From Polyangia bacterium (lineage in GTDB: Bacteria; Myxococcota_A; Polyangia; Polyangiales; JAUICN01): a stretch of DNA of 64,000 nt. The stretch covers positions 248,001 to 312,000 of the forward strand of contig JAUICN010000002.1 in NCBI GenBank assembly GCA_030427835.1, given 5' to 3'. Both the position numbers and the translations under genes were made by a program. The notes beneath the pieces were generated by a model, which did not search any database, was not told where the DNA came from, and saw nothing but the letters and a program-made list of their open reading frames with translations. Positions 43,592 to 53,065 of this stretch are shown here, one piece after another. Within the stretch, counting starts at the first letter, position 1; every line of letters begins with the position of its first letter.

Positions 43592-45037
43592 TCAATGGTT
43601 GGTGGTCGTCATTTTTCCATAGCGCTTCTGGAGGGCATGGTAGAGGGCCCTTAGGCCAAGGGTTTCTCCACCCACAGGGCAGTCGGGCCTGGATCCGTTG
43701 TTGTAGGCCATGGTGTCAATATGTACCCAGGGCGTGTTTTTGGGTACAAACTCCCGAAGAAAAAGGGCGGCTGTAATGGCACCGCCGTAGCTGCCGGACG
43801 CAATGTTGTTGATGTCTGCCACGGTGCTGTCCAACCCTGTACGGTACTTTTGGTGAAGAGGCATTTGCCATAGTGGATCCTGGTGTGTGTTGCCGCTTTC
43901 TAGCAGGGCGCTTGCCCAGGTTGGATCCGTGGAAAATAGGGCGGGGAGATCGGCACCCAGGGCTACCCTTGCCGCGCCTGTGAGGGTGGCCATGTCAACG
44001 ATGAGCTCAGGGTTCTCTTCTCCAGCCCATGTGAGCGCGTCTGAAAGAATGAGCCTCCCCTCGGCGTCCGTGTTTCCGATTTCTACCGTCATGCCCCGGC
44101 GGGTTTGTAGAACGTCGAGGGGTCGGAATGCGGTTTCTGAAATGCAGTTGTCTACTGCTGGGATCAGCACCCGAAGCTGAATCGGTATGCCGGAATCCAT
44201 GAGAGCATGGGCCAGGCCTAGAACGGTGGCGGCGCCGCCCATGTCCTTTTTCATGAGTTTCATGGCCGCGGGAGGCTTGAGATCGAGGCCTCCGCTATCA
44301 AAACAGACGCCCTTGCCCACCAATGTGATTTTTGGTGTGGTTTCTGGCTCCGTACCTTTTTTTGGGGCCCAGCGAAGTTCGATCAGCCGAGGCGCCCGGT
44401 GGCTTGCCCGTCCCACGGCGTGAATGGAGGGAAACTCGCTTTCAAGTTTCTTTCCTTGGATCACAGTGCACTTGGCCCCGTGAAGCTTTGCCAACGCCTC
44501 CGTCACGGATTGTAGATCCGCCGGGCCCATATCTTCTGCGGGCGTGGTGATGAGATCCCTGCCGAGCGCGATGCCCTGGTAGATCCGTGTTGTTTCTGCA
44601 GCGTCTGCGCCAGCGGGCCAGAGCAGCTGTTGGGATGAGGATGGCCTCTTGGGTTGGGTGAAGGAACGGTACCGGTCGAAACGGTAGGCGCCCAGGGCCC
44701 AGCCCAGGGTTTGGCTATTGAGTCGTTGCCCGTTTGCATCGGGTTCGGGCGATAGCAGTTTGTACTTTCCCTTCGGAAGTGCTTGCTGTAGCTGTGCGAG
44801 ATCGGCGATCGGGTCAGCCACCACGGAGACCACTGCGGCAAGTTCTCCGTTGCTGTTGGGTATTAAGCAATGGGTGCCAGGTGTACCTTCGAACCCGGAT
44901 GCCTTGACCCAGTTTTTCCATGTTTTTGGCTGTTTCCCTAACCACCGTTTCCATTGTTTGGGGCTTAGGGTGTGAACCGGTATGGTGTTTTTTGCTCGCG
45001 CAACGAAGGGGAGGTGGGTCTGTATTTCGGGTGGCAT
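43592..45037 (-). CDS. leucyl aminopeptidase family protein (M17)
   Basis: 481 residues from ATG 45037, placed just after the upstream gene ends. The C-terminal catalytic domain has the metal- and substrate-binding LVGKGVCFDSGGLDLKPP, MKLMKKDMGGAATVLG and the M17 signature NTDAEGRLIL, all intact. It removes N-terminal residues from peptides in the cytoplasm, with two metal ions. The N-terminal domain is shorter than in PepA, as in many M17 relatives. Confidence 0.93.
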   Translation of the reverse strand: MPPEIQTHLPFVARAKNTIPVHTLSPKQWKRWLGKQPKTWKNWVKASGFEGTPGTHCLIPNSNGELAAVVSVVADPIADLAQLQQALPKGKYKLLSPEPDANGQRLNSQTLGWALGAYRFDRYRSFTQPKRPSSSQQLLWPAGADAAETTRIYQGIALGRDLITTPAEDMGPADLQSVTEALAKLHGAKCTVIQGKKLESEFPSIHAVGRASHRAPRLIELRWAPKKGTEPETTPKITLVGKGVCFDSGGLDLKPPAAMKLMKKDMGGAATVLGLAHALMDSGIPIQLRVLIPAVDNCISETAFRPLDVLQTRRGMTVEIGNTDAEGRLILSDALTWAGEENPELIVDMATLTGAARVALGADLPALFSTDPTWASALLESGNTHQDPLWQMPLHQKYRTGLDSTVADINNIASGSYGGAITAALFLREFVPKNTPWVHIDTMAYNNGSRPDCPVGGETLGLRALYHALQKRYGKMTTTNH

Positions 45038-45050
45038 GGGCGAGAGGTTA

Positions 45051-46118
45051 TCACAGTTGTGTTGTCCACATCCCCACGTAGGATCGTAGGGTTGCAAGCC
45101 GTTCGGACCACCCGTTGAGGCGCGCTTCGTTTGCTGGGTCCGGAGGGAATGTGTTTTGTATTGCCCGTTCAAGCGGACCTAGGGGAAGTTCCCTCAACCG
45201 GGTTACGAAATGTTCTGGAAACTGCTGCACGTGGTGCAGTCGATCCAGGAGCTGTTGATGATCTTCGCTTCCAAGTTGTTCCGGAAACGCACGGGCATAT
45301 CCCCAGGCAAAAATCCGGTTCTGGTCGGGGAGCCCATGCCAGGTTCGAGTCTCGAGGCGCCCCCAATTGCCCGTCACGTAGTCGAGCACGATCATGGCGA
45401 CCATGTCGTCGTAGCGGGGGTACTTTTCAGGCTCCTGGGCCGCTCCCTTGCTGAGGCGTTTCATCCACCGTTGCATTCGCTTGTGGGGTTCCTGGCCATA
45501 GGCGCGGGTCCCGTTGGGCCAGGGCGTGGCGGTACCCTGTACGTTTCCGTGGGAGTCCTTGCGCAACCGATCGAGCACGGCGCCGCAGGTGACGTCGACC
45601 CCGCTTCGTACCGAACATCGCTGTTCGATGGTCTTGTATGGGATGGGTGCTTCCAGGGCTGGGGGAACGTTGTTGAAACCGAGGGCACAGGCCACGGCAT
45701 AGGTGGCTTGGATTGCGGCAGGGGCCTGGGCCTGTTCCCGGGCACTGGGCCACCAGTGATAGCGGGCCCTGTTGGGAGTGATGGTTTCAAACTGGATGGG
45801 GCGTGCACTTACCACCTGCAGCGTTGTATGACCTTCCGCTAGGGCAAGGTCACGGTGTGGAAGCGCGGCTCCCTTTTGATATAAAAAAGGCGGGCATTCT
45901 GATTTCGATCCCGCTGGGGGTGAGGGTTTGGCGTGGCCTGTTTTGGCTGTGTTCTTCACAGAGCCGTTGGGTGCCCCGTTGTGCTGTTGCTTTGAAGGAC
46001 TCTGGACCGGAACAACCTGTTCGGGTGAGGATCCACAGCCGGGTTCACATCCGCTGATCGCCAACCCTATGCCGACGACCAGGATTCGGTTGTTTCTGAA
46101 TCGGCGTCTAGAGGCCAC
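45051..46118 (-). CDS. lipoprotein, faint FAM20/HipA-like kinase resemblance
   Basis: About 355 residues from GTG 46118 (TTG 46145 is also in frame; both overlap the stop of the acyl-CoA dehydrogenase). [14 protein letters not shown] is the lipobox. After a Ser/Pro/Lys linker, a domain begins near residue 80. [19 protein letters not shown] recalls the DYxxGNxDR block of secreted FAM20/Four-jointed kinases, but the Asp is Gly here, and the later metal motif DNG is not found (FAWGYARAF). So it may be a pseudokinase, or the resemblance may be chance. Function unknown. Confidence 0.6.
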   Translation of the reverse strand: MASRRRFRNNRILVVGIGLAISGCEPGCGSSPEQVVPVQSPSKQQHNGAPNGSVKNTAKTGHAKPSPPAGSKSECPPFLYQKGAALPHRDLALAEGHTTLQVVSARPIQFETITPNRARYHWWPSAREQAQAPAAIQATYAVACALGFNNVPPALEAPIPYKTIEQRCSVRSGVDVTCGAVLDRLRKDSHGNVQGTATPWPNGTRAYGQEPHKRMQRWMKRLSKGAAQEPEKYPRYDDMVAMIVLDYVTGNWGRLETRTWHGLPDQNRIFAWGYARAFPEQLGSEDHQQLLDRLHHVQQFPEHFVTRLRELPLGPLERAIQNTFPPDPANEARLNGWSERLATLRSYVGMWTTQL

Positions 46119-47256
46119 TGGCCAGCAAATTGCGTGCAATGACAATGCGTTGGATTTGGGAGGTGCCTTCGTAGATCTGGAGGATTTTTGCGTCGCGCAT
46201 GAGTTTTTCCACGGGGTAGTCTCTCATGTAGCCGTTGCCGCCGAAGATTTGCACGGCATCGGTGGCGACTTGCATGGCGCTGTCGGCGCCGAACGCCTTG
46301 CTGTAGGAGGCGACGACTGAGTTTCGGCTGCCCTGGTCAATCATCCAGGCGCCCTTCAGCACGAGTAGGCGTGTGGCCTCGTACTTCATGGCCATGTCCG
46401 CGAGAATGGTTTGAATGGCCTGGTGTTGCCCAATGGGCACGCCGAAGGTTTTCCGTTCGTTTGCGTAGGCCAGGCATTCTTCAAGGGATCGGCGCATGAT
46501 GCCGCATGCGGATGCGCCGATGTCTGGGCGTGTTCGGTCAAAGGTTTGCATGGCCAACTTGAAACCTTCGCCGGGGGCTGCGAGTAGCTGGCTATTGGGT
46601 ACACGCACGTCCTCTAGGATGATGGTGGCCGTGTCGCTTGCGCGTTGACCCATCTTGTCTTCCTTTTTTCCAAGGCTTACGCCTGGGGTGTCGCGATCCA
46701 CGATGAACGCCGCAATGCCCCTGTGGCGAAGGCCCACGTCTACGGTTGCAAAGACGATGTACCAGGATGCCCAGGAGGCGTTGGTGATGAAGCACTTTTG
46801 GCCGTTGATGACCCAACTGTCACCCTCCTGCGTGCAGGTGGTCTGGATGGCGGAGGCGTCGCTTCCGGCGCCGGGTTCCGTGATGGCGTAGGACGCGTAG
46901 ATGGGCTCTGAGGTCAGTTGGCCGAGGTACTTCTTTTTTTGCTCGTCACTTCCAGCGATAAGAATGGGCGTGGCAGCCAGGGTGTTGGCGGTGATGCTGG
47001 TTTGAATTCCGCTGCACCCGTAGGCGATTTCTTCGGTGAGAAGTACGTGATCGGTTTCGGAAAGCCCCGAGCCCCCCCACTGCTCCGGGATGGTGGGTGC
47101 TGTGATGCCCAGTTCCCAGGCCTCCTTGAACACGTCGTCTGGGAATTTACTGTCGCGGTCGCAATCTCCAGCGATGGGGGTGATACGGTCTCGCACGAAC
47201 TTACGAACGTTGTCGACGAGGGCCTTTTGTTCTTCGGTGAGTGAAAAATCGAACAT
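46108..47256 (-). CDS. acyl-CoA dehydrogenase
   Basis: 382 residues, the typical length. FAD- and substrate-binding blocks are present: [31 protein letters not shown], and the catalytic Glu363 in [11 protein letters not shown]. It most resembles medium/short-chain ACADs, which oxidise acyl-CoA to trans-2-enoyl-CoA with ETF as acceptor. Ribosome site AAGG 12 bp upstream. No other beta-oxidation gene is adjacent; two crotonase-family genes are elsewhere in the window. Confidence 0.95.
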   Translation of the reverse strand: MFDFSLTEEQKALVDNVRKFVRDRITPIAGDCDRDSKFPDDVFKEAWELGITAPTIPEQWGGSGLSETDHVLLTEEIAYGCSGIQTSITANTLAATPILIAGSDEQKKKYLGQLTSEPIYASYAITEPGAGSDASAIQTTCTQEGDSWVINGQKCFITNASWASWYIVFATVDVGLRHRGIAAFIVDRDTPGVSLGKKEDKMGQRASDTATIILEDVRVPNSQLLAAPGEGFKLAMQTFDRTRPDIGASACGIMRRSLEECLAYANERKTFGVPIGQHQAIQTILADMAMKYEATRLLVLKGAWMIDQGSRNSVVASYSKAFGADSAMQVATDAVQIFGGNGYMRDYPVEKLMRDAKILQIYEGTSQIQRIVIARNLLASGL

Positions 47257-47333
47257 GTTTTTTTCTGCCTTGTTTGCTTGCTGGTTCCACCCGCAAGGGT
47301 GGATGGAGGGTGCGTATTCTTCGTGTTTCTGGT

Positions 47334-47462
47334 TTATCGTCGCCTGCGTTGGTTCTGTTCTTCCAGTTCTCGGCGTGCCGCCTTTGCGCCCAGCCGAAAC
47401 CCGAGTGTTAAGCCCACCAGTAGGATCCCCGGAATGTACAGGATATGGGCAATGTTTGGCAT
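47334..47462 (-). CDS. 42-residue single-pass membrane protein of the ccm group
   Basis: A short gene, 42 residues: [20 protein letters not shown] is a membrane segment, followed by a basic helix ending in RRRR. It begins 4 bp after the stop of the CcmD-like gene, so it lies in the same transcript as ccmC. Small, single-pass, basic C-tail proteins are usual near heme exporters. I do not recognise the family. Confidence 0.6.
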   Translation of the reverse strand: MPNIAHILYIPGILLVGLTLGFRLGAKAARRELEEQNQRRRR

Positions 47463-47466
47463 TTGC

Positions 47467-47871
47467 CTAGGAGTTCTCTCCCTGGGGAGTGCCCTCTGGC
47501 GAACTGGTTTCTGGCGAACTGGTTTCTGGCGAACTGGTTTCTGGCGAACGGGCCGTTGGACCCAAGGATTGGATGCGTGTTTGAAGCTCCTGCAGCTTCT
47601 CTGTGTTTTTCTGGTGGCTGCGTTGGATTCCGAGCACGAGTCCGAGAAGAAGAACCCACACCAGAATGTAGGCCGTAGCAAGTAGGGGGCCCCCGGGTAT
47701 GCTTTCAGTGATGGGGCCGTCTACCGCCACAAAGGAGGTGGCCCGGTCGTCCTGGGCCAATGCGATGGTTCCGGTAAGAAAGCTGCCTGCCACCATGGCC
47801 GCGGCACGGAAGGTCACCTGGAGCCGTCGGTGCACAGTTGTATGGGTGAGGTTTGGGGGAGGTTGGATCAT
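47467..47871 (-). CDS. CcmD-like cytochrome c maturation protein
   Basis: 134 residues from ATG 47871, overlapping the ccmC stop by 4 bp. A cleavable signal (AAAMVAGSFLTGTIALAQ) is followed by a second membrane segment LLATAYILVWVLLLGLVL and a coiled coil (NTEKLQELQTRIQSL). That plan fits the alternative CcmD family of deltaproteobacteria. The C-terminus carries three ETSSP units from a 15-bp repeat. Presumably helps heme delivery to CcmE with CcmC. Confidence 0.72.
   Translation of the reverse strand: MIQPPPNLTHTTVHRRLQVTFRAAAMVAGSFLTGTIALAQDDRATSFVAVDGPITESIPGGPLLATAYILVWVLLLGLVLGIQRSHQKNTEKLQELQTRIQSLGPTARSPETSSPETSSPETSSPEGTPQGENS
47496..47550. repeat. 15-bp tandem repeat, about 3.7 copies
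   Basis: CTGGCGAACTGGTTT units at 47496, 47511 and 47526 and a partial fourth encode the ETSSP repeats of the CcmD-like protein, keeping frame. Confidence 0.9.
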
Positions 47872-48638
47872 TGGGTTTCCTGCACGGGATGGGCGGCTTC
47901 GTGTTCTAGATCTTCCACGGCCCAGGTAAGCTCCGTGATCGATTGGTTTTCTGCCAGCGATCGGGCCCGTGTCCAGAGCAGCAAGGCCACGAGGGCCGTG
48001 AATGTTGCCATGCTGATGCCGAGCGTGGCGCCCATGGTGGGATCGAGGCCGCCACCGCCCTTGCTGATGACCTGGGGGTGTTGGCCTTGCCAACGCTGCA
48101 CGCTGTAGTGGATGAGGGGAATGTCGAGAATGCCAACAATGGCGATGCCGGCGGAAAAACGACGCTCCACTTCGCCGGTGGTACCAAGGCTCCGTAGGGC
48201 CAGGTAGGCGGCGAACACCATTCCGGCAAGCATGGTGGTGGTGAGGCGCGGATCCCAGGTCCACCAAAGGCCCCAGGCCTTGCGTGCCCAAAGGGGGCCC
48301 GTGAGAAGCACGATGGCACAGAAGAGTACGCCCACTTCGGCGCCGGCCTGCCCCCAGGCGTCGGCCCGGGGGTGGTGGGTTTTCAGGTAGATGGCACTTG
48401 CCACCGCACTTACGAAAAAGCCCAGGTACATGGCGTAGGCGCTGGGCACGTGAACGTAGAAGATCTTCTGCACGATCCCCATTTGCAGCTCCACAGGCGC
48501 CCAAAATGCAATGGCGCACAGGGTGGCGACCATGCCAACAAGGGTCACGGCCCAAAGGGTGATCCATATTCCCCGGCTGAGTTTTCCGGGGTTTGTTGTC
48601 TGGTCGGCGGCTGCCACGGCTTTGTGGGGTTGTAGCAC
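47868..48638 (-). CDS. ccmC: heme exporter protein CcmC
   Basis: 256 residues from a GTG. Six hydrophobic segments and the conserved heme-handling motif WGLWWTWDPRLT near residue 125 identify the CcmC/CcsA heme-handling family, with VHVPSAYAMYLGFF and IHYSVQRWQGQHP providing the external His positions. It presents heme to CcmE in cytochrome c maturation. The GTG lies in the loop of a 10-bp inverted repeat. ccmA and ccmB are not in the window on this side. Confidence 0.93.
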   Translation of the reverse strand: MLQPHKAVAAADQTTNPGKLSRGIWITLWAVTLVGMVATLCAIAFWAPVELQMGIVQKIFYVHVPSAYAMYLGFFVSAVASAIYLKTHHPRADAWGQAGAEVGVLFCAIVLLTGPLWARKAWGLWWTWDPRLTTTMLAGMVFAAYLALRSLGTTGEVERRFSAGIAIVGILDIPLIHYSVQRWQGQHPQVISKGGGGLDPTMGATLGISMATFTALVALLLWTRARSLAENQSITELTWAVEDLEHEAAHPVQETQ

Positions 48639-48656
48639 TAAAAGTTACCCCACAAA
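48621..48656. promoter_or_regulatory. 10-bp perfect inverted repeat around the ccmC start codon
   Basis: TTTGTGGGGT (48621-48630) and ACCCCACAAA (48647-48656) flank 16 bp that contain the GTG start of ccmC (48638-48636). In ccmC mRNA the upstream arm includes the only purine-rich ribosome-binding stretch (GGGG), so the stem would hide it. On DNA it could be an operator between the divergent genes. Confidence 0.6.
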
Positions 48657-48675
48657 TGCTATATCGGTGGGCTGT

Positions 48676-50022
48676 ATGGGTGATGGCCGAATCGATGGAA
48701 ACTGGGAAGCATCCTGGGAGAGGTTGGTGGATTGGATTTACCAGGTGGCTCCGGGCGTTCTTGGTGCGAAGGATCTTAGGGCAACGGCACTTGGGGAAAA
48801 CGTGGGTGAGTTGAGTCGCCTCTACAACCGGCAGGAACAGGGGGCCACGGCGGGCGGCTCTTTTTCCGATGTTTCCAGCGCCCAGGATGCGGGCTTCCTG
48901 GCTGCAAAGCTGAGGTTTTTTTCTGCGCGCGATGTGGCAAAATTTTGGGGACCGCTCGTGGAACTTGCCCAGGCGCCCGGGTTTGTTCCGCCTGCGGATT
49001 TGGCCCAGGGCGCAGCGGATTCGGACCAGGGCGCTGCACCCTTTCGGGTGCTGGACTTGGGAGCGGGGCTAGGAACCGCTACCTGGTCCTTTGTGGAATG
49101 GCTGCGGTCCACAGCGCCCCACGTTCAAGCGGTGGATGTTACTGCGGTGGATTCGAGTTCAGGGGCCCTGCGGGTGATGGAACGGTTGGCGGCTTCCGCG
49201 GGAACGATGGGTTGGCCCAAGGTCACCCTGAAAACCCGAGTGGCGGACCTTCGGGAACGACCGGTGAACGATGTGGCGCCCACAGGAGGGTTTGATGTGG
49301 TGCTGCTGGGATCCACACTGAATGAATGGTTGGACCTTTCTGATTCGGGAGTGCCCGAGTTCGAACCGATCGCGGCCCGGTTGGAGCAGTGTGTGAAGAC
49401 CCTACGCCCTGGGGGCGCGGTGGTGGTTGTGGAGCCTGCCCTGCGCCGGGTGGCTCGCATGTTGCACGGTGTTCGCGACTTGCTTGTGGCGCGCGACAAC
49501 GGGGTGTTTGTGTTTGGTCCCTGTTTGACAGATCGGCCTTGCCCCATGTTGGGTTCCGACAGGCATTGGTGCCATGGGGAGAAACCATGGCGCATGCCCC
49601 AGGGTTTGGGGGAGCTTGCACGGGGAGCTGGGTTGCGTGATCAAAAAGTGACCTACAGTTATCTCACCCTTCGTGGTGAGGAGGGGCACCTGGGGGATGC
49701 TGTGGGCGGCGAGAAAGATCTGTTTCGTGTGGTGGGTTCCCGGCTTCGTCACAAGGGAAGATCTGAATGGCGCGTCTGCGGCGACGGGTGTTCTAGATTG
49801 GATGAGGTTGCAGCGGATGGGGTGCTGGATGGGGAATCCGAAACGAACGGGCCTGCGCGGATGGTGCAACTGAAACGGGATCGGAACTCCGGGTCGTCTG
49901 ACGTGCAGGACATCCAGCGTGGGGATGTGATTGCCTGTGCGTCCGTGGGGTCGAAAAACAGGGAGCTTCGGTTGGGCTCCGAATCGACGCTTCAGCGGAT
50001 TCATTTCCCCCTCGACCGATGA
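48676..50022 (+). CDS. Rsm22-family small ribosomal subunit methyltransferase-like protein
   Basis: 448 residues from ATG 48676. The SAM-binding Rossmann motif is FRVLDLGAGLGTATWSF; DVVLLGSTLNEWLD and LRPGGAVVVVEP follow. The Rsm22 Cys/His cluster reads CLTDRPCPMLGSDRHWCH. TYSYLTLR near the end also fits. Rsm22 relatives act in small-subunit rRNA modification or ribosome assembly, best studied in mitochondria, and bind an Fe-S cluster. Divergent from ccmC across only 37 bp. Confidence 0.85.
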   Translation: MGDGRIDGNWEASWERLVDWIYQVAPGVLGAKDLRATALGENVGELSRLYNRQEQGATAGGSFSDVSSAQDAGFLAAKLRFFSARDVAKFWGPLVELAQAPGFVPPADLAQGAADSDQGAAPFRVLDLGAGLGTATWSFVEWLRSTAPHVQAVDVTAVDSSSGALRVMERLAASAGTMGWPKVTLKTRVADLRERPVNDVAPTGGFDVVLLGSTLNEWLDLSDSGVPEFEPIAARLEQCVKTLRPGGAVVVVEPALRRVARMLHGVRDLLVARDNGVFVFGPCLTDRPCPMLGSDRHWCHGEKPWRMPQGLGELARGAGLRDQKVTYSYLTLRGEEGHLGDAVGGEKDLFRVVGSRLRHKGRSEWRVCGDGCSRLDEVAADGVLDGESETNGPARMVQLKRDRNSGSSDVQDIQRGDVIACASVGSKNRELRLGSESTLQRIHFPLDR

Positions 50023-50109
50023 TGACGACGCAGCGCGCCACATCCCATGCTCGACTTTCGGGAATGATCCCCTCACCCTAGACGTAAGCCTTTCAACAGG
50101 TGATTCCCC

Positions 50110-50562
50110 ATGTTGTATTCGTTTCTTCAAAGATGTAGCTCTGCGAGATTGTCTGCCGGTGCGGGATTGTCCGCCGGTAGGATTTTCGCGGTAGTTGGTA
50201 TGATTGCGGCGTTCCTGGGGTTTTCTGGCCTGGGGTTTTCTGGCTGCATCATTGATGAGGGAAGTGACTACATTCAGCTCTATGCGGGTTGTGCACGCAC
50301 ACCGGAGTGTGAGGGCCGTGCGGATGCGTGCTTTCAGCTGGAGATGAACGCCGACCAACACGTGGGGCACATGTGTTCGTCCTACTGCAGCAATGATTCT
50401 GAGTGCCCTGGAAACGGTGCGTGCTTGAACCTGGAGAACGCCCCCATTCCATCCCAGATTTGTTACTCACGGTGTGAGAGGAATGACGATTGCGCGAACG
50501 GTTTTGAGTGTGTGGGTGAGGCCATGGGTAGCCGTAGCTCGGTTTGCCTGCCCACCCGTTAG
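50110..50562 (+). CDS. small cysteine-rich lipoprotein
   Basis: 150 residues with AGGTGA 8 bp before the ATG. A hydrophobic signal ends in the lipobox GFSGC near residue 46. The mature part has about a dozen Cys in short CxxDxxC and CxNGxxC patterns (SNDSECPGNGACLN, ERNDDCANGFECVGE), as in disulfide-rich surface domains common in myxobacteria. Target unknown. Its stop overlaps the convergent ArsA-like gene by 4 bp. Confidence 0.8.
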   Translation: MLYSFLQRCSSARLSAGAGLSAGRIFAVVGMIAAFLGFSGLGFSGCIIDEGSDYIQLYAGCARTPECEGRADACFQLEMNADQHVGHMCSSYCSNDSECPGNGACLNLENAPIPSQICYSRCERNDDCANGFECVGEAMGSRSSVCLPTR

Positions 50563-51488
50563 ACCGCGAGTTGATTTGCGAAGGCCTGCAGCTGCTCGGT
50601 ATGGATGTCCTGTCCCCACAGGTTGGGTAGTGCGGCTGTGGGTGTGTGCGGCGAGTTGATTCCCTTCACCAACTGTGCGTGTTGTCGTTGTTGTTCGTCC
50701 GCCAATGCCATTTGGTAGAGAGCCGCTGAAAGTCGCGCAGAATTTTTGGCGGCTCCGGGTTGCCCGTGAAGAACATGGAGCGCTTTGTGTTCGTCCGGGT
50801 TGAAGCGGCGAGGGACGGTACGGTTGCACACAAGGAGGCCCACCTGGATTCCCAGTTCCTTTTCAAGGGAGTGGAACGTGCCGCAGGTTTCGTTGACGGG
50901 CATTTCTTCAAGCAAAGTTACTAGAACCGCTGCGGTCTGTGTTGGATCCTGAAATAGGGATCTTGCTGCCGCAGCTTCCTGACGGAGTAGGCCGGGGGGA
51001 GCCACCCGTTCGATGACATTTGGGACGCGCATCATGTCCATTCCGTGCCCGGTGGCGGGGGCGTCCACAATAACCAGATCGTAGCGAGGTGTTCCATCTG
51101 GGTTTTGTTCCCGGGTATGATGGAATGCTTTTCCCAGCATGGACCAGGCTTCCAGCCCGGGAACACCCCGCAGGAACGGTTCCATGAAGCGATTTTCGAA
51201 TAGGGCCCGGTAGAGGCTTGGAAGCTTGAGTACGAGGTTGCCGTACTCCTGAAGGGCCTGCTTGGGAACTATGTTGACCGCGTCGATTCCGGGGTGGACC
51301 GTGTGGTGGTGGTGATCGATGGGTGGCACATGCAAAAAATGGCTGAGGCGCTCCTTGGCGTTGCACATGCACAGGAGGACGGATTTGCCCTGTTGTGCCG
51401 CCGCGAGGGCCAGGCTGGCTGAAACGGTGGTTTTTCCCACGCCGCCCTTGCCCATGACGTAGAGAAATTTGCGGTCCAACAGCCCCAT
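50559..51488 (-). CDS. ArsA-like ATPase (anion-transporting ATPase family)
   Basis: 309 residues, single ArsA half. The P-loop variant GKGGVGKTT is at residues 13-21, DAPATGHG follows as the switch, and LVCNRTVPRRF lies later. The Cys pair in LCMCNAK is not the classical arsenite site. Members of this branch in myxobacteria usually come in pairs as motility or cell-polarity ATPases (AglZ-free relatives); the partner could be elsewhere, as none is adjacent. Active nucleotide binding is very likely, role uncertain. Confidence 0.85.
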   Translation of the reverse strand: MGLLDRKFLYVMGKGGVGKTTVSASLALAAAQQGKSVLLCMCNAKERLSHFLHVPPIDHHHHTVHPGIDAVNIVPKQALQEYGNLVLKLPSLYRALFENRFMEPFLRGVPGLEAWSMLGKAFHHTREQNPDGTPRYDLVIVDAPATGHGMDMMRVPNVIERVAPPGLLRQEAAAARSLFQDPTQTAAVLVTLLEEMPVNETCGTFHSLEKELGIQVGLLVCNRTVPRRFNPDEHKALHVLHGQPGAAKNSARLSAALYQMALADEQQRQHAQLVKGINSPHTPTAALPNLWGQDIHTEQLQAFANQLAV

Positions 51489-51562
51489 CGGAACTCAGCC
51501 TAGTGGCTTGGCTGGCTTGCGCCAAGGGGGCTTGGCACCTACACAGGGCTTTGGAGAATTGC

Positions 51563-53059
51563 ATGCCAGGACGCGGTGCCACGGATTTAGGGTTTAGCGA
51601 GCCATTGATTTTTGATCGGGGTGCCCCGGGTCGCTGCGGCGCTTCTTTACCGGAATCGGATGTGCCTGCGGTGGATGCCCAGGCGGCTTTCGGGGCCCAG
51701 TTTCGTGGGGTGGCGCCTGAGCTGCCCGAAGTCTCGGAACCAGAGGTATTTCGGCACTACGTTCGGTTGAGTGGCCAGAACTTTGCCATTGATAAGGGGA
51801 TGTACCCGCTGGGCTCTTGCACCATGAAGTACAACCCGAAGGTGAACGAGTGGGCGGCCCGGTTGGATGGGTTTGCGGGTTTGCATCCATGTGCGCCTGA
51901 GGAGGATTCCCAGGGGGCGTTGGAGCTGATGTTTCGCTTGGAACGTGCCCTGGCGGAGATCTGCGGAATGGACGCGGTTTCGTTGCATCCCGCGGCAGGT
52001 GCCCAGGGTGAACTGGCCGGCTTGATGATGATTTGCGCCTATCATGGGGATCAGGGGCGAAGCCCGAAGAAGGTGTTGATTCCTGATACGGCACACGGCA
52101 CGAACTCGGCTTCCTGCGCCCTGAATGGGCTGGAAACCGTGTCGTTTCCCATGGGTGAGAACGGGATTGTGGATCCTGCGGCCCTGGCCCCGTTGGTTAC
52201 GGAGGATGTGGCTGCCATCATGCTTACGAACCCCAACACCGTGGGTTTGTTCGAGACGCATCTTCCTCAAGTGGCGGAAATGGTGCACGCCAAGGGTGGG
52301 TTGGTGTACGGCGACGGTGCGAACCTCAATGCCATTATGGGTAAGGCCCGCCCGGGGGATCTGGGAATTGATGTGATGCAGTTCAATCTGCACAAGACCT
52401 TCACAACTCCCCATGGCGGCGGTGGGCCTGGTTGTGGCCCGGTGGCGTATAGGGCCCACTTGGACCCGTTTGCGCCGGTTCCGGTGGTGGTTCGGGATGG
52501 GGATGGTGTCTACAGGTTGGATCGCGATCGTCCGAAGACTGTGGGGAGGCTCCGCAGTTTTCAGGGCAATTTTGGGATGATGGTTCGCGCCTACAGCTAC
52601 ATTCGAGAACTTGGGCCGGAAGGTCTGCGGCAGGTCAGTGAACTTGCGGTGCTCAATGCCAACTACCTACGGGCGAGGCTTGGGGAGCTGTGGAACGTGC
52701 CTTTTGACCAAACCTGCATGCATGAGGTGGTGATCAACGACCGTCATCTCAAGGAAACCGGTGTGACGACCTTGGATGTGTCAAAGCGTTTGATCGACTA
52801 CGGTTTTCACCCACCCACGATGTATTTCCCGTTGGTGGTGAAGGGAGCCATGCTTGTGGAGCCCACGGAAACTGAAACGCGGCAGTCCTTGGATGCATTT
52901 GTGGATGCCATGGACGCTATTCAGGAAGAGGCGAAAACCAATTCCGAACATGTGAAAACCGCGCCTCACCATACACGGTTGGGGCGGTTGGATGAGACCC
53001 GTGCAGCGCGGCAACCCGTGTTGCGGTGGCAACCTTCAAACACCCCCATGGAGCAGTAG
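51563..53059 (+). CDS. gcvPB: glycine dehydrogenase (decarboxylating) subunit 2
   Basis: 498 residues from ATG 51563. FAIDKGMYPLGSCTMKYNPK and the PLP-lysine block NLHKTFTTPHGGGGPG near residue 277 identify the P-protein beta subunit of the split (archaeal/Gram-positive type) enzyme. It is the PLP-bearing half that decarboxylates glycine. The alpha half (gcvPA), gcvT and gcvH are not adjacent: the upstream gene runs the other way. Either the rest of the system lies elsewhere or this half is orphaned. Confidence 0.95.
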   Translation: MPGRGATDLGFSEPLIFDRGAPGRCGASLPESDVPAVDAQAAFGAQFRGVAPELPEVSEPEVFRHYVRLSGQNFAIDKGMYPLGSCTMKYNPKVNEWAARLDGFAGLHPCAPEEDSQGALELMFRLERALAEICGMDAVSLHPAAGAQGELAGLMMICAYHGDQGRSPKKVLIPDTAHGTNSASCALNGLETVSFPMGENGIVDPAALAPLVTEDVAAIMLTNPNTVGLFETHLPQVAEMVHAKGGLVYGDGANLNAIMGKARPGDLGIDVMQFNLHKTFTTPHGGGGPGCGPVAYRAHLDPFAPVPVVVRDGDGVYRLDRDRPKTVGRLRSFQGNFGMMVRAYSYIRELGPEGLRQVSELAVLNANYLRARLGELWNVPFDQTCMHEVVINDRHLKETGVTTLDVSKRLIDYGFHPPTMYFPLVVKGAMLVEPTETETRQSLDAFVDAMDAIQEEAKTNSEHVKTAPHHTRLGRLDETRAARQPVLRWQPSNTPMEQ

Positions 53060-53065
53060 TGGCCA

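Noticed and set aside
51489-51562. Glycine riboswitch before gcvPB
   Set aside because: Only 74 bp separate the divergent genes, too short, and no aptamer core is seen.
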